Of a DNA stretch of 8,219 nt, positions 1 through 5,937 are shown in pieces. The position numbers and the translations under genes are program-made. Source of the stretch: Polaromonas sp. (GTDB taxonomy: Bacteria; Pseudomonadota; Gammaproteobacteria; Burkholderiales; Burkholderiaceae_C). Position 1 is the first letter of the stretch. The number at the start of each line of letters is the position of its first letter. The notes under the pieces were generated by a model. It did not search any database. It was not told where the DNA came from and saw only the letters and a list, made by a program, of their open reading frames with translations. Location of the stretch: contig JABMMH010000355.1 in NCBI GenBank assembly GCA_013205645.1, positions 1-8,219 of the forward strand. Direction: 5' to 3'.

Positions 1-470
1 AACTCACCAATGGTGTGGGCAAAACTCAAAATGGCGGCAGTGATAAAACCGGGCTTGGCCAGCGGCAGCGCCACGCTGAAAAAAGCATCAATCGGCCGCG
101 CCCGCAGCGTGGCAGCGACCTCCATGGGGCGCTCGCCGATGGCTTCAAACGCATGCAAAATCGGCTGCACCGCAAACGGCATGGAATAAATCACCGAACC
201 CAGCAACAGGCCCGCAAACGTGAAAGACAGCGTGCCCCAGCCCATCGCCTGCGTGAACTGGCCAATGGGTCCATTCGGCCCCAGCGCCACCAGCAGGTAA
301 AAGCCCAACACCGTCGGCGGCAGCACCAGCGGTAGCGCCACCACCGCGGCAATCGGCCCGCGCCACCATGATTTGGAACGCGCCAGCCACCAAGCTATCG
401 GCGTGGCGATGAGGAGCAATAAAACCGTCGTCAGGCTCGCCAGTTCCAGCGTCAGCCAAATAGCCGACAT
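1..470 (-). CDS. modB: Molybdate ABC transporter permease ModB (3' part missing)
   Basis: This is the inner-membrane channel subunit of the molybdate importer, which passes MoO4(2-) from ModA to the cytoplasm using energy from ModC. The open frame runs off the left edge after 156 codons; family members are about 225 residues, so roughly the last third is absent. Hydrophobic segments are visible near residues 7-30, 40-63 and 82-101. The cytoplasmic loop that docks the ATPase (EAA motif) follows at about 117-156: EVAATLRA, then LPLAKPG, then the family-typical HTIGEF at the edge. The ATG at 470 is used here. An in-frame GTG at 509 overlaps the modA stop as GTGA and would add 13 residues. A GGAG lies about 15 nt before the ATG, rather far for a ribosome site, so the start is uncertain. 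It lies directly behind modA, and the two are presumably co-transcribed. Identity is secure from the motifs. Confidence 0.93.
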   Translation of the reverse strand, partial: MSAIWLTLELASLTTVLLLLIATPIAWWLARSKSWWRGPIAAVVALPLVLPPTVLGFYLLVALGPNGPIGQFTQAMGWGTLSFTFAGLLLGSVIYSMPFAVQPILHAFEAIGERPMEVAATLRARPIDAFFSVALPLAKPGFITAAILSFAHTIGE

Positions 471-505
471 GGCGTGTCGGTCAAACTCCGGGAGGGGTAA
501 CCAGT

Positions 506-1297
506 TCACAGCGCGTAGCCGTAGGCTCGAATGATGGCGCGCGCTTTGTCGCCCTGAAGATAGGCCATCAGAGCGGTTGCTGCTGGGTTGTCTTTACCCG
601 TCTTCAGCAGCACTGCGTCCTGCTGAATGGGCGCATGAAAACTCGCAGGAACCATCCAGGCCGAGCCTTCTGTGAGTCGTCCATCGGCATAGACTTGGGA
701 CAAGGCAACAAAACCGAGCGAGGCGTTTTCGCTGGCGACAAATTGGTAGGTTTGGCTGATGTTGGCGCCTTCTACGAACTTGGGTCTAAGTTGTGTCAGC
801 ACGCCGAGTTTTGTCAGGGTCTGCATGGCGGCTGCACCGTAAGGCGCTAGTTTGGGGTTGGCTATCGCCAATTTTCCAAAACCGCCTTGGCGCAAGACAT
901 CGCCTTTGTCATCGACCAAACCGGCTTGTTTGCTCCACAGCGCCAGCTTCCCCGTGGCGTAGGTGAAGCGGGCGCCAGCCACGCCCAAGCCTTCTTTTTC
1001 AAGCCGTGCAGGTGTCTCCTTGTCTGCTGCCATCAGTATCTGAAAAGGCGCGCCGTTTTTGATTTGTGCATAGAAACCACCGGTCGCGCCAAAGGCCAGC
1101 AGCGCCTTGTGGCCGGTGTCGGCCTGAAAAGAGCTGGCGATTTTTTGCATCGGGGCCGTGAAGTTGGATGCGACTGCCACACTGACTTCAGCAGCAGATG
1201 AGGCCGATGCAGCACCGCACAGGGCCAAGCCAAACACCAATCTAGCCAGCGGCGCCAGCGAAAAATGCCGTGTCAGTTGTGTGAAGAGTCTCATCAT
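506..1297 (-). CDS. modA: Molybdate-binding periplasmic protein ModA
   Basis: This is the periplasmic substrate-binding protein of the molybdate ABC importer; it captures the oxyanion and delivers it to ModB. At 263 residues it is the usual family length. Residues 1-36 form a Sec signal peptide with a basic start, a hydrophobic stretch around 15-30 and a probable cleavage after ASSAA (Glu37 as first mature residue). The mature protein opens with EVSVAVASNFTAPMQKIA, the first ligand-loop region of this family, followed by GHKALLAFGATGGFYAQI and NGAPFQILMAAD, both typical of ModA. A late LGFVALSQVY segment belongs to the second lobe. The NFTAPM form resembles the ModA2-like branch more than E. 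coli ModA (family knowledge). Two adjacent ATG codons (1297, 1294) make the start ambiguous by one residue, and no strong ribosome site is visible. No ModE-type operator was recognised upstream. It probably supplies metal for the molybdoenzyme encoded to the right. Confidence 0.95.
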   Translation of the reverse strand: MMRLFTQLTRHFSLAPLARLVFGLALCGAASASSAAEVSVAVASNFTAPMQKIASSFQADTGHKALLAFGATGGFYAQIKNGAPFQILMAADKETPARLEKEGLGVAGARFTYATGKLALWSKQAGLVDDKGDVLRQGGFGKLAIANPKLAPYGAAAMQTLTKLGVLTQLRPKFVEGANISQTYQFVASENASLGFVALSQVYADGRLTEGSAWMVPASFHAPIQQDAVLLKTGKDNPAATALMAYLQGDKARAIIRAYGYAL

Positions 1298-1362
1298 TTG
1301 GTCGCCATTCTAAATGTCACTTTGCCGCCTTGAGCGACGGTATCCGCCTAGGCAGACCCGTC

Positions 1363-1596
1363 TCAGCTTTGCATCAGCCCGGCCCCAATCTCCGCCGCGT
1401 CCAGCCGTGCAAAAGTGGTGTTGTGCCGGTCGGTGAGCGGCCCGCCGCCGGGAATCACCTCGCCTTGCGGGCCGTAGCCAATGGCTTTGAACTTCCACCG
1501 CGCGTTGATCAATTTCAAATTGCCGACATGCTGGCCGTGCGCATCCAGCAGCTGGCAGCTGCCGTCGTTGACGGGTTTGAGGGTGAAGGGTGTCAT
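1363..1596 (-). CDS. Small conserved hypothetical protein, 77 residues
   Basis: I cannot name a function. The 77-residue product has no signal peptide, membrane segment or metal-binding motif and only one cysteine. It reads as a small soluble beta-rich domain: a first half with HVGNLKLINARWKFKAIGY, then a Gly-rich turn VIPGGGPLTDRHNTTFARLD. The second stretch resembles small uncharacterised proteins I recall from Comamonadaceae genomes, which is the main reason for calling it a real gene over the overlapping frames. It lies 65 nt upstream of modA on the same strand, so it may be first in a transcript with modA and modB, and it diverges from the DUF3305 gene. The ATG at 1596 has no obvious Shine-Dalgarno sequence. 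A link to molybdate handling or to FDH is possible from position only. Confidence 0.7.
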   Translation of the reverse strand: MTPFTLKPVNDGSCQLLDAHGQHVGNLKLINARWKFKAIGYGPQGEVIPGGGPLTDRHNTTFARLDAAEIGAGLMQS

Positions 1597-1698
1597 GGTG
1601 AAGGTGTGGAGCGGCTATGGCGTGGATGCCTAGATTAACCCCAAGCGGCAAAAGCCCATGCACCAAGGGTGGGCACTGTCCACCGTACACTCCACGCC
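1597..1698. promoter_or_regulatory. Divergent intergenic region between the mod-side and FDH-side genes
   Basis: These 102 bp separate two genes transcribed away from each other, so they should hold at least the promoter of the rightward accessory cluster, and perhaps that of the leftward genes. I could not pick convincing -35/-10 hexamers. The region contains two inverted repeats: a long-armed one described separately, and GGTGG (1668-1672) paired with CCACC (1680-1684) across 7 nt, shortly before the DUF3305 start. The assignment as a regulatory region is by position. Confidence 0.35.
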
Positions 1699-1700
1699 AT
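1617..1700. repeat. Perfect 10-bp inverted repeat across the divergent gap
   Basis: ATGGCGTGGA at 1617-1626 is the exact reverse complement of TCCACGCCAT at 1691-1700, separated by 64 nt. The right arm covers the first two bases of the DUF3305 ATG. In an RNA starting left of 1617 the arms could pair and close the start region. In DNA they could be two halves of a spaced operator. Neither role is shown by the sequence, and chance occurrence in GC-rich DNA is possible. Confidence 0.5.
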
Positions 1701-2316
1701 GTCTGGATTTGTCTTGTATTCACCTGCGGCCGCTGGTTCGCCAGAAGCTTCGTCGCTTGATGCGGCTGAGGCGGTGCGCCGGCCGTTCACGCAGGTGGCG
1801 GTGGTCATGCAGCGTGAGCGCATCGACAACCGCTGGCAGCCTTGGCGCTGGAGCCTGTCTGAAATCATCCCGCAGGAAGACGGTTTTGGCCCGCAACCGC
1901 GGCTGCTGATCAAGGACGATCAACAGGAGCGCTGGCTGCATCCGGGTTTCACGGTTGAGCTGTTCACCGACGATACCGAGGGTTATCACCTGAATTTGAC
2001 GACCGACCATCCCTGCTTTTGGGTGGTCTGGCGCATGGAAGAAGAGCCAGCCATCAGCGATGAATGCATCGCGGTGCCGCAGACGGTGACGCTGAGTTAC
2101 ACCGACGCCGGTCGCTGGTTGGACGCGCAAGAGTCCGTCGAGCAAGTCCCTGCGCCGGTTGAGGTGCTGAGCTGGATGCAGGCCTTTGTCGACAAACATC
2201 ATGTGCTGGAGCTCAAGCGGCGCAAGCGCCCGGACAGTTTCAAATCCTTGCAAGATCGTTTTGGTAATCCGGCGCGGGTCAGCACCGACAAAATACGGGG
2301 GCCGAGTCATGGCTGA
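1699..2316 (+). CDS. DUF3305 family protein of the FDH accessory cluster
   Basis: This is a 205-residue cytoplasmic protein of the DUF3305 family, whose biochemical role is unknown. The family recurs beside DUF3306, an iron-sulfur protein and a TorD chaperone at FDH loci (family knowledge), as here. The conserved part starts near residue 32 with VAVVMQRERIDNRWQPWRW, typical of the family, and runs to about 170. It includes WLHPGFTVELF and CFWVVWRMEEEP. The C-terminal tail has a basic patch (ELKRRKR, 171-177). No signal peptide, membrane helix or cysteine cluster is present. The ATG at 1699 was chosen because the extra ten residues from a GTG at 1669 do not look family-like; neither start has a strong ribosome site. 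Its stop overlaps the next gene's start by 8 nt (ATGGCTGA), a strong sign of translational coupling. It is probably the first gene of the rightward operon. Confidence 0.85.
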   Translation: MSGFVLYSPAAAGSPEASSLDAAEAVRRPFTQVAVVMQRERIDNRWQPWRWSLSEIIPQEDGFGPQPRLLIKDDQQERWLHPGFTVELFTDDTEGYHLNLTTDHPCFWVVWRMEEEPAISDECIAVPQTVTLSYTDAGRWLDAQESVEQVPAPVEVLSWMQAFVDKHHVLELKRRKRPDSFKSLQDRFGNPARVSTDKIRGPSHG

Positions 2317-3082
2317 CGGCGCGGACGGCTTTTTGGGGCGTTGGGCGCGCCGTAAAAACGATGCGTTGCAAGGCAAACTTCTGGACGAGGCGCCGCCTGC
2401 TGCGGCGGTGTCGCCCGCTGGCGCGCCGCTGCCTGCCGCCGTCAAGCCTGCAGGCGCCGATGCGGCTCGTCCGGCCGAACCGAAGGCCAAGTTAGCGCCT
2501 GAGGCCAAACCCGCCGAGCCGGCTGAACCCATAAAGCAGCTGTCGTTGGATGACGTCAAAGACCTGACCAAAGAGTCCGATTTCAAGCCTTTCATGGGCC
2601 GTGGCGTCGAGCCCGGCGTGCGCAACGCCGCCATGAAAAAGCTGTTCGCTGATCCGCACTTCAACGTGATGGATGGGCTGGATATTTACATCGACGATTA
2701 TTCGAAACCCGACCCGTTGCCGCTGTCGATGCTGCGGCAGATGACCAGTGCCAAGTTCCTTAAACTATTTGACGACGATGAGGAAGAAGCGAAAAAAGCC
2801 AAAGACGCCGCAGCCAAAAATGCCGCTGCTAACGCCGTCATAAACGCCGACACAAACACAGAGGCCGTGCGGGAAACCGCGCATACCCCGCCCGAAGATT
2901 CAGTGGCACAGTCAGCACCAGCGCCCGAAGCGCTGGCTGCCTTGCCTAACCCCGATAAAGACCCCCAGCCGGAAGCGCTCGTGCCTTCCGGTATTCGCCA
3001 GGAAGACCATGCCCACATTGATTTGCGACTGCAACCAGACCATGCCCCTGAAAGCCCAGACACTGGGCGCGGTGCTGCATGA
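2309..3082 (+). CDS. DUF3306 family protein of the FDH accessory cluster
   Basis: This is a 257-residue protein of the DUF3306 family, function unknown, consistently paired with DUF3305 near FDH genes (family knowledge). The N-terminal signature FLGRWARRK is at residues 8-16. A disordered Ala/Pro-rich linker fills about 27-75. The conserved core is about 86-151, with DFKPFMGRGVEPGVRNAA and LFADPHFNVMDGLDIYIDDY. After an acidic run (DDDEEE, 155-160) the last hundred residues are low-complexity Ala/Pro/Glu/Asp and look unstructured. There is not a single cysteine and no membrane segment. The ATG at 2309 starts exactly at the family signature and overlaps the end of the DUF3305 gene by 8 nt; a longer upstream extension of the frame lies wholly inside that gene and is rejected. 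The 3' end overlaps the iron-sulfur gene by 74 nt in another frame, within the non-conserved tail. Confidence 0.85.
   Translation: MADGADGFLGRWARRKNDALQGKLLDEAPPAAAVSPAGAPLPAAVKPAGADAARPAEPKAKLAPEAKPAEPAEPIKQLSLDDVKDLTKESDFKPFMGRGVEPGVRNAAMKKLFADPHFNVMDGLDIYIDDYSKPDPLPLSMLRQMTSAKFLKLFDDDEEEAKKAKDAAAKNAAANAVINADTNTEAVRETAHTPPEDSVAQSAPAPEALAALPNPDKDPQPEALVPSGIRQEDHAHIDLRLQPDHAPESPDTGRGAA
3000..3005 (+). promoter_or_regulatory. Ribosome binding site inside the DUF3306 gene
   Basis: AGGAAG lies 3 nt before the ATG at 3009. It is a reasonable Shine-Dalgarno sequence within the coding part of the upstream gene. It supports an iron-sulfur protein start that overlaps DUF3306 by 74 nt rather than a start after the DUF3306 stop. 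Confidence 0.6.
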
Positions 3083-5147
3083 AGAGCTGACGCTGCATTC
3101 GGCCCTGTGCCGCCGTGAGGCCGGTGCGTTCCAAAAAGCCATCCAGTCGGGTGACGACGTGGTGGTCGCCTGCACCCAAGAAAAGCGTCTGTTTGCCGAA
3201 CTGGGCACGGAGACCGTCGGTGCCGTGTCGCCCATCAAGTTTGTGAACATTCGCGAGACCGGTGGCTGGAGCAAAGACGCTGCCAACGCCATGCCCAAAG
3301 TGGCGGCGCTGCTGGCCGCTGCGCATTTGCCGGATGCGGAGCCGGTGACCACCGTCACCTACAAGAGCACCGGTCGCCTGCTCATCGTCGGCCCGGTTGA
3401 CCAAGCCGAGCAAATGGCGGCCATGCTGTCTGACACGCTCAGCGTGACGATTTTTGCGCAAGGCGTCTCGGCCCAAAGCGGCGCGCTACCACCGGCGCAA
3501 GAGCGCCTGTACCCGGTCATCAGCGGCGAGGCGTTGCAGCTCAAGGGCTGGCTAGGTGCCTTTGAGCTGAACTGGAACAAAACCAACCCGATTGACCTCG
3601 ACCTCTGCACCCGCTGCAACGCCTGCGTCGCCGTTTGCCCTGAGGGCGCGATTGACCTGAGTTACCAAGTCGACAGCAACAAATGCACCTCGCACCGCGA
3701 CTGCGTGGCGGTCTGCAAAGTGGCTGGCGCGATTGATTTCGCCCGTGAGCCACAAGCTTTGACTGAGGCTTTTGACTTGGTCTTGGACCTCGGCACCAAG
3801 CCACTGATCACGCTGCATGCGCCGCCGCAAGGCTATTTTGCCTTGCCGGGCTTTGTCGGTTTGGCCACGCCCGGTTTGCTGCCGACGGTGGTCAAGCTGC
3901 GCGACATGGTCGGTGAGTTTGAGAAGCCGAAGTTTTTTGCTTACAAGCAAAAGCTCTGCGCCCACAGCCGCAACGAAACCGTCGGCTGCAACGCCTGCGT
4001 CGACATCTGCTCGGCCGGCGCTGTCAGCAGCGAAAAGAGCCGCCAGCAAATCAAGGTCAACCCCAACTTGTGCATCGGCTGCGGTGCCTGCACCACGGTC
4101 TGCCCAACGGGCGCACTGACCTACGCTTACCCGCGCGCCAGCGAGCAAGGTGTTCGACTGAAAACCTTGCTCAGCACCTACACCCGCGCCGGCGGTCAAG
4201 ACGCCAGCCTGCTGTTTCACAGCCAAGGCAGCGGCCAAAAAGCCATTGAAGCCTTAGGCCGTGCCGCGCAGTTGGGCTCGGCCCAAGGCGTGCCCGCCAG
4301 CATGATCCCGCAGGCTTTGTGGCACACCGCCAGCGTCGGTATTGACCTCTGGCTGAGCGCCATTGCGCTTGGTGCACGGCAAGTGGCGGTGCTTGTCACG
4401 GACGAAGAAGCGCCTGACTATTTGACCGGCTTGGCCGCGCAAATGAATGTCGCGCAAACCATTCTCACGGGGCTGGGTTACAGCGGCGTGCACTTTCATT
4501 TGATCAAGTCGCCCGGTGCGCTGAATGCCCACAGCGTGGCCGCGCTCGACGCCAGCTTGCAGGCCATCGGCAAAGCCAAAGCCACCGGCCCGGCAGTGGC
4601 CGCGCGTTTTGCGGTCGCACAAGAAAAGCGCAGCACGCTCGACATGGCGCTAGACCACTTGATGACGCAAGCACCAGCACCGTTGCCTGAAGCCATTGAG
4701 CTGCCCGCGCTGGGCTCGCCGTTCGGCAGCTTGACGGTCAACAAAGACAGCTGCACGCTCTGCCTGAGCTGTGTCAGCGCCTGCCCAGCCAGTGCGTTGC
4801 AAGACAACCCCGAGCTGCCGCAGCTCAAATTCATCGAGAAAAACTGCGTGCAGTGCGGCCTGTGCGTCAGCACCTGCCCGGAAGACGCCATCACGCTGCA
4901 GCCGCGCCTGCTGCTGACGCCACTGCGCAAAGAGGCGAGGGTGCTGAACGAGACCCAGCCCTACGCCTGTATTCGCTGTGCCAAGCCGTTTGGTACGCTG
5001 AAAGCCATCGAGTCGATGTTGGGCAAACTCTCGGGCCACGCCATGTTCCAGGGCGCGGCGGCTGACCGTTTGAAGATGTGCGGCGACTGCCGCGTCATCG
5101 ACATCTACTCGGCTGAGACCGAAGTCAAAATCACCGACATCCGCTAA
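3009..5147 (+). CDS. 712-residue multi-[4Fe-4S] polyferredoxin with HdrA-like N terminus
   Basis: A cytoplasmic electron-transfer protein by appearance; exact partner unknown. It has 31 cysteines. Two full ferredoxin motifs lie apart: C200/203/206/210 and C355/358/361/365. A tandem pair follows: C582/585/588/592 and C613/616/619/623. Two motifs are incomplete or stretched: C226/232/236, with one cysteine missing, and C317, then C327/330/334. CxxC pairs at 654/657 and 691/694 could bind another cluster or zinc. The start (C6, C8, LCRREAG with C34, VVVACTQEKRLF with C55) resembles the N-terminal domain of heterodisulfide reductase HdrA. The stretch 122-142 resembles a decayed flavin-binding loop. 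Residues 366-581 lack cysteine, and part of them is vaguely MvhD-like. These two comparisons are inference from memory. There is no signal or membrane segment. Homologues sit in the same place in other FDH clusters, so it probably serves FDH assembly or electron flow. The start at 3009 has AGGAAG in front and gives the family-typical MPTLICDCN opening. Confidence 0.9.
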   Translation: MPTLICDCNQTMPLKAQTLGAVLHEELTLHSALCRREAGAFQKAIQSGDDVVVACTQEKRLFAELGTETVGAVSPIKFVNIRETGGWSKDAANAMPKVAALLAAAHLPDAEPVTTVTYKSTGRLLIVGPVDQAEQMAAMLSDTLSVTIFAQGVSAQSGALPPAQERLYPVISGEALQLKGWLGAFELNWNKTNPIDLDLCTRCNACVAVCPEGAIDLSYQVDSNKCTSHRDCVAVCKVAGAIDFAREPQALTEAFDLVLDLGTKPLITLHAPPQGYFALPGFVGLATPGLLPTVVKLRDMVGEFEKPKFFAYKQKLCAHSRNETVGCNACVDICSAGAVSSEKSRQQIKVNPNLCIGCGACTTVCPTGALTYAYPRASEQGVRLKTLLSTYTRAGGQDASLLFHSQGSGQKAIEALGRAAQLGSAQGVPASMIPQALWHTASVGIDLWLSAIALGARQVAVLVTDEEAPDYLTGLAAQMNVAQTILTGLGYSGVHFHLIKSPGALNAHSVAALDASLQAIGKAKATGPAVAARFAVAQEKRSTLDMALDHLMTQAPAPLPEAIELPALGSPFGSLTVNKDSCTLCLSCVSACPASALQDNPELPQLKFIEKNCVQCGLCVSTCPEDAITLQPRLLLTPLRKEARVLNETQPYACIRCAKPFGTLKAIESMLGKLSGHAMFQGAAADRLKMCGDCRVIDIYSAETEVKITDIR

Positions 5148-5159
5148 AAAAGTACCCGC

Positions 5160-5777
5160 ATGCAACCAGCCATCCTCATTCCGTCAACGCTCGACGAAGA
5201 AACCGCCCGCGCCGAGATTTACGGCCTGTTGGCAGCGCTTTTTTACGCGGCGCCTGCGCCTGCGCTGTGGGAAAATTTGCGCGCTGCGGTGACAGAAGCG
5301 CCGGCCGCTGGCGCTTTGTTAGAAGGCAGTTGGAGCGAGGTGGTGGCCGCCGCCCGTACCATGTCTGTGGAAGAAGTTGCCGACGAATACGACGCTCTTT
5401 TTGGTGGCGTTGGCAAACCGGCAGTGTATTTGTTTGGTTCGCACTACCTGAGTGGCTTTTTGAACGAGAAGCCGCTGGCAGCTCTGCGTGGTGACTTGGC
5501 CGCACTTGGTCTGGACCGCGACGACGACATGCCCGAAACGGAAGACCACTACGCTTATGTTTGCGAGGTGATGCGCTACCTGATCGCCGGTGAAGACGTT
5601 GAAGTGGCCAACCTGACCCGGCAGCGCGAGTTTTTCACGCGGCACTTGCAGCCTTGGGCTTTGCAGATGTGCGATACGATCAGCGTGCACCCGAAAGCGC
5701 GTTTTTACAAAAGTCTGGCCAGCTTCACGCACACCTTCACCAGCGTTGAGTCGCAAGGCTTTGACATGCTGTCCTGA
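5160..5777 (+). CDS. TorD/DmsD-family molybdoenzyme chaperone
   Basis: This is a 205-residue all-helical cytoplasmic chaperone of the TorD family, which binds the Tat signal and apo-form of a molybdoenzyme until the cofactor is inserted. Visible family marks in order: RAEIYGLLAALF at 17-28, DEYDALFGG at 75-83, the acidic-His motif ETEDHYAYVCEVM at 126-138 (the ExxDH type), FFTRHLQPW at 158-166, and a final FYKSLASF. Length matches the family (about 200). No signal peptide or membrane helix. The client is most likely the Tat-exported FDH alpha subunit encoded at 6215; the small Tat protein at 5938 is another candidate. It starts 12 nt after the iron-sulfur gene with only a poor A-rich ribosome site, suggesting it depends on translation of the gene before it. 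A specific name (torD, dmsD) would imply another enzyme, so none is given. Confidence 0.9.
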   Translation: MQPAILIPSTLDEETARAEIYGLLAALFYAAPAPALWENLRAAVTEAPAAGALLEGSWSEVVAAARTMSVEEVADEYDALFGGVGKPAVYLFGSHYLSGFLNEKPLAALRGDLAALGLDRDDDMPETEDHYAYVCEVMRYLIAGEDVEVANLTRQREFFTRHLQPWALQMCDTISVHPKARFYKSLASFTHTFTSVESQGFDMLS

Positions 5778-5875
5778 CTTGTTGGTTTTTTCTGGCCGGC
5801 CATAGGCCAAGTGGACTATTGCTAAAAACCATAAATTGCTGATTTTTTTCGAATTCTAGGGTTTTTACTCGTTGT

Positions 5876-5889
5876 CACAAACTTTTGTG
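5876..5889. promoter_or_regulatory. Perfect 14-bp palindromic site CACAAA-CT-TTTGTG
   Basis: CACAAA (5876-5881) and TTTGTG (5884-5889) are exact reverse complements separated by 2 nt. The centre lies about 55 nt before the ATG at 5938. Position and symmetry fit a binding site for a dimeric regulator of the FDH genes. I do not recognise it as a known operator class. Confidence 0.35.
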
Positions 5890-5928
5890 GCGTACAGTCC
5901 TAGGCATTCACATTCATACCTTTATCGC

Positions 5929-5934
5929 GGAGAG
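5929..5934 (+). promoter_or_regulatory. Ribosome binding site of the small Tat gene
   Basis: GGAGAG ends 3 nt before the ATG at 5938, with GGAG at a 5-nt spacing. It decides for this ATG over an in-frame TTG at 5872, which would add 22 residues ahead of the Tat signal. Confidence 0.75.
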
Positions 5935-5937
5935 ACC

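Larger units (their letters stand above)
5778..5937 (+). promoter_or_regulatory. AT-rich intergenic gap before the FDH structural genes
   Basis: These 160 bp carry no gene. Around 5810-5880 the sequence is clearly richer in A and T than anything else in the window, with runs such as seven T at 5843-5849. This suggests a separate promoter for the small Tat gene and FDH. Possible elements are TTGTCA at 5873 followed by TACAGT at 5893, but the 14-nt spacing is short, so no promoter is claimed at base level. No FNR-type TTGAT-N4-ATCAA site was seen. A weak 5-bp hairpin at 5793-5809 lacks a T run and is not called a terminator. Confidence 0.4.

Noticed and set aside
145..459. A minus-strand open frame inside modB
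   Set aside because: It is a shifted reading of the same strand. The modB frame gives membrane helices and the EAA loop, while this frame gives a Gly/Ala/His-rich sequence without domain.
1205..1222. Possible lipoprotein signal in ModA (Cys27 in LALCG)
   Set aside because: The residue before the cysteine is Leu, not Gly/Ala/Ser as a lipobox needs, and a normal Sec cleavage site follows at ASSAA.
1346..1353. Palindrome GCCTAGGC between the small hypothetical gene and modA
   Set aside because: It is 8 bp and isolated, with no T run or flanking symmetry; chance is the simplest explanation.
1310..1723. A 137-codon minus-strand open frame overlapping the small hypothetical gene and the DUF3305 start
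   Set aside because: The 77-residue frame within it has protein-like composition and a remembered family resemblance; this one is Arg/His/Gln-rich and crosses the divergent gap.
2186..2308. Upstream extension of the DUF3306 frame by 41 codons
   Set aside because: It lies wholly within the DUF3305 gene and precedes the conserved FLGRWARRK opening. The ATG at 2309 fits the 8-nt coupled overlap.
1720..2664. A 314-codon open frame on the minus strand opposite the DUF3305 and DUF3306 genes
   Set aside because: It spans two well-supported genes on the other strand, and its product is low-complexity Arg/Ala/Ser-rich with no recognisable domain.
5793..5809. Possible terminator hairpin TGGCC...GGCCA after the chaperone gene
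   Set aside because: The stem is only 5 bp and is not followed by a T run, so it does not qualify as an intrinsic terminator.
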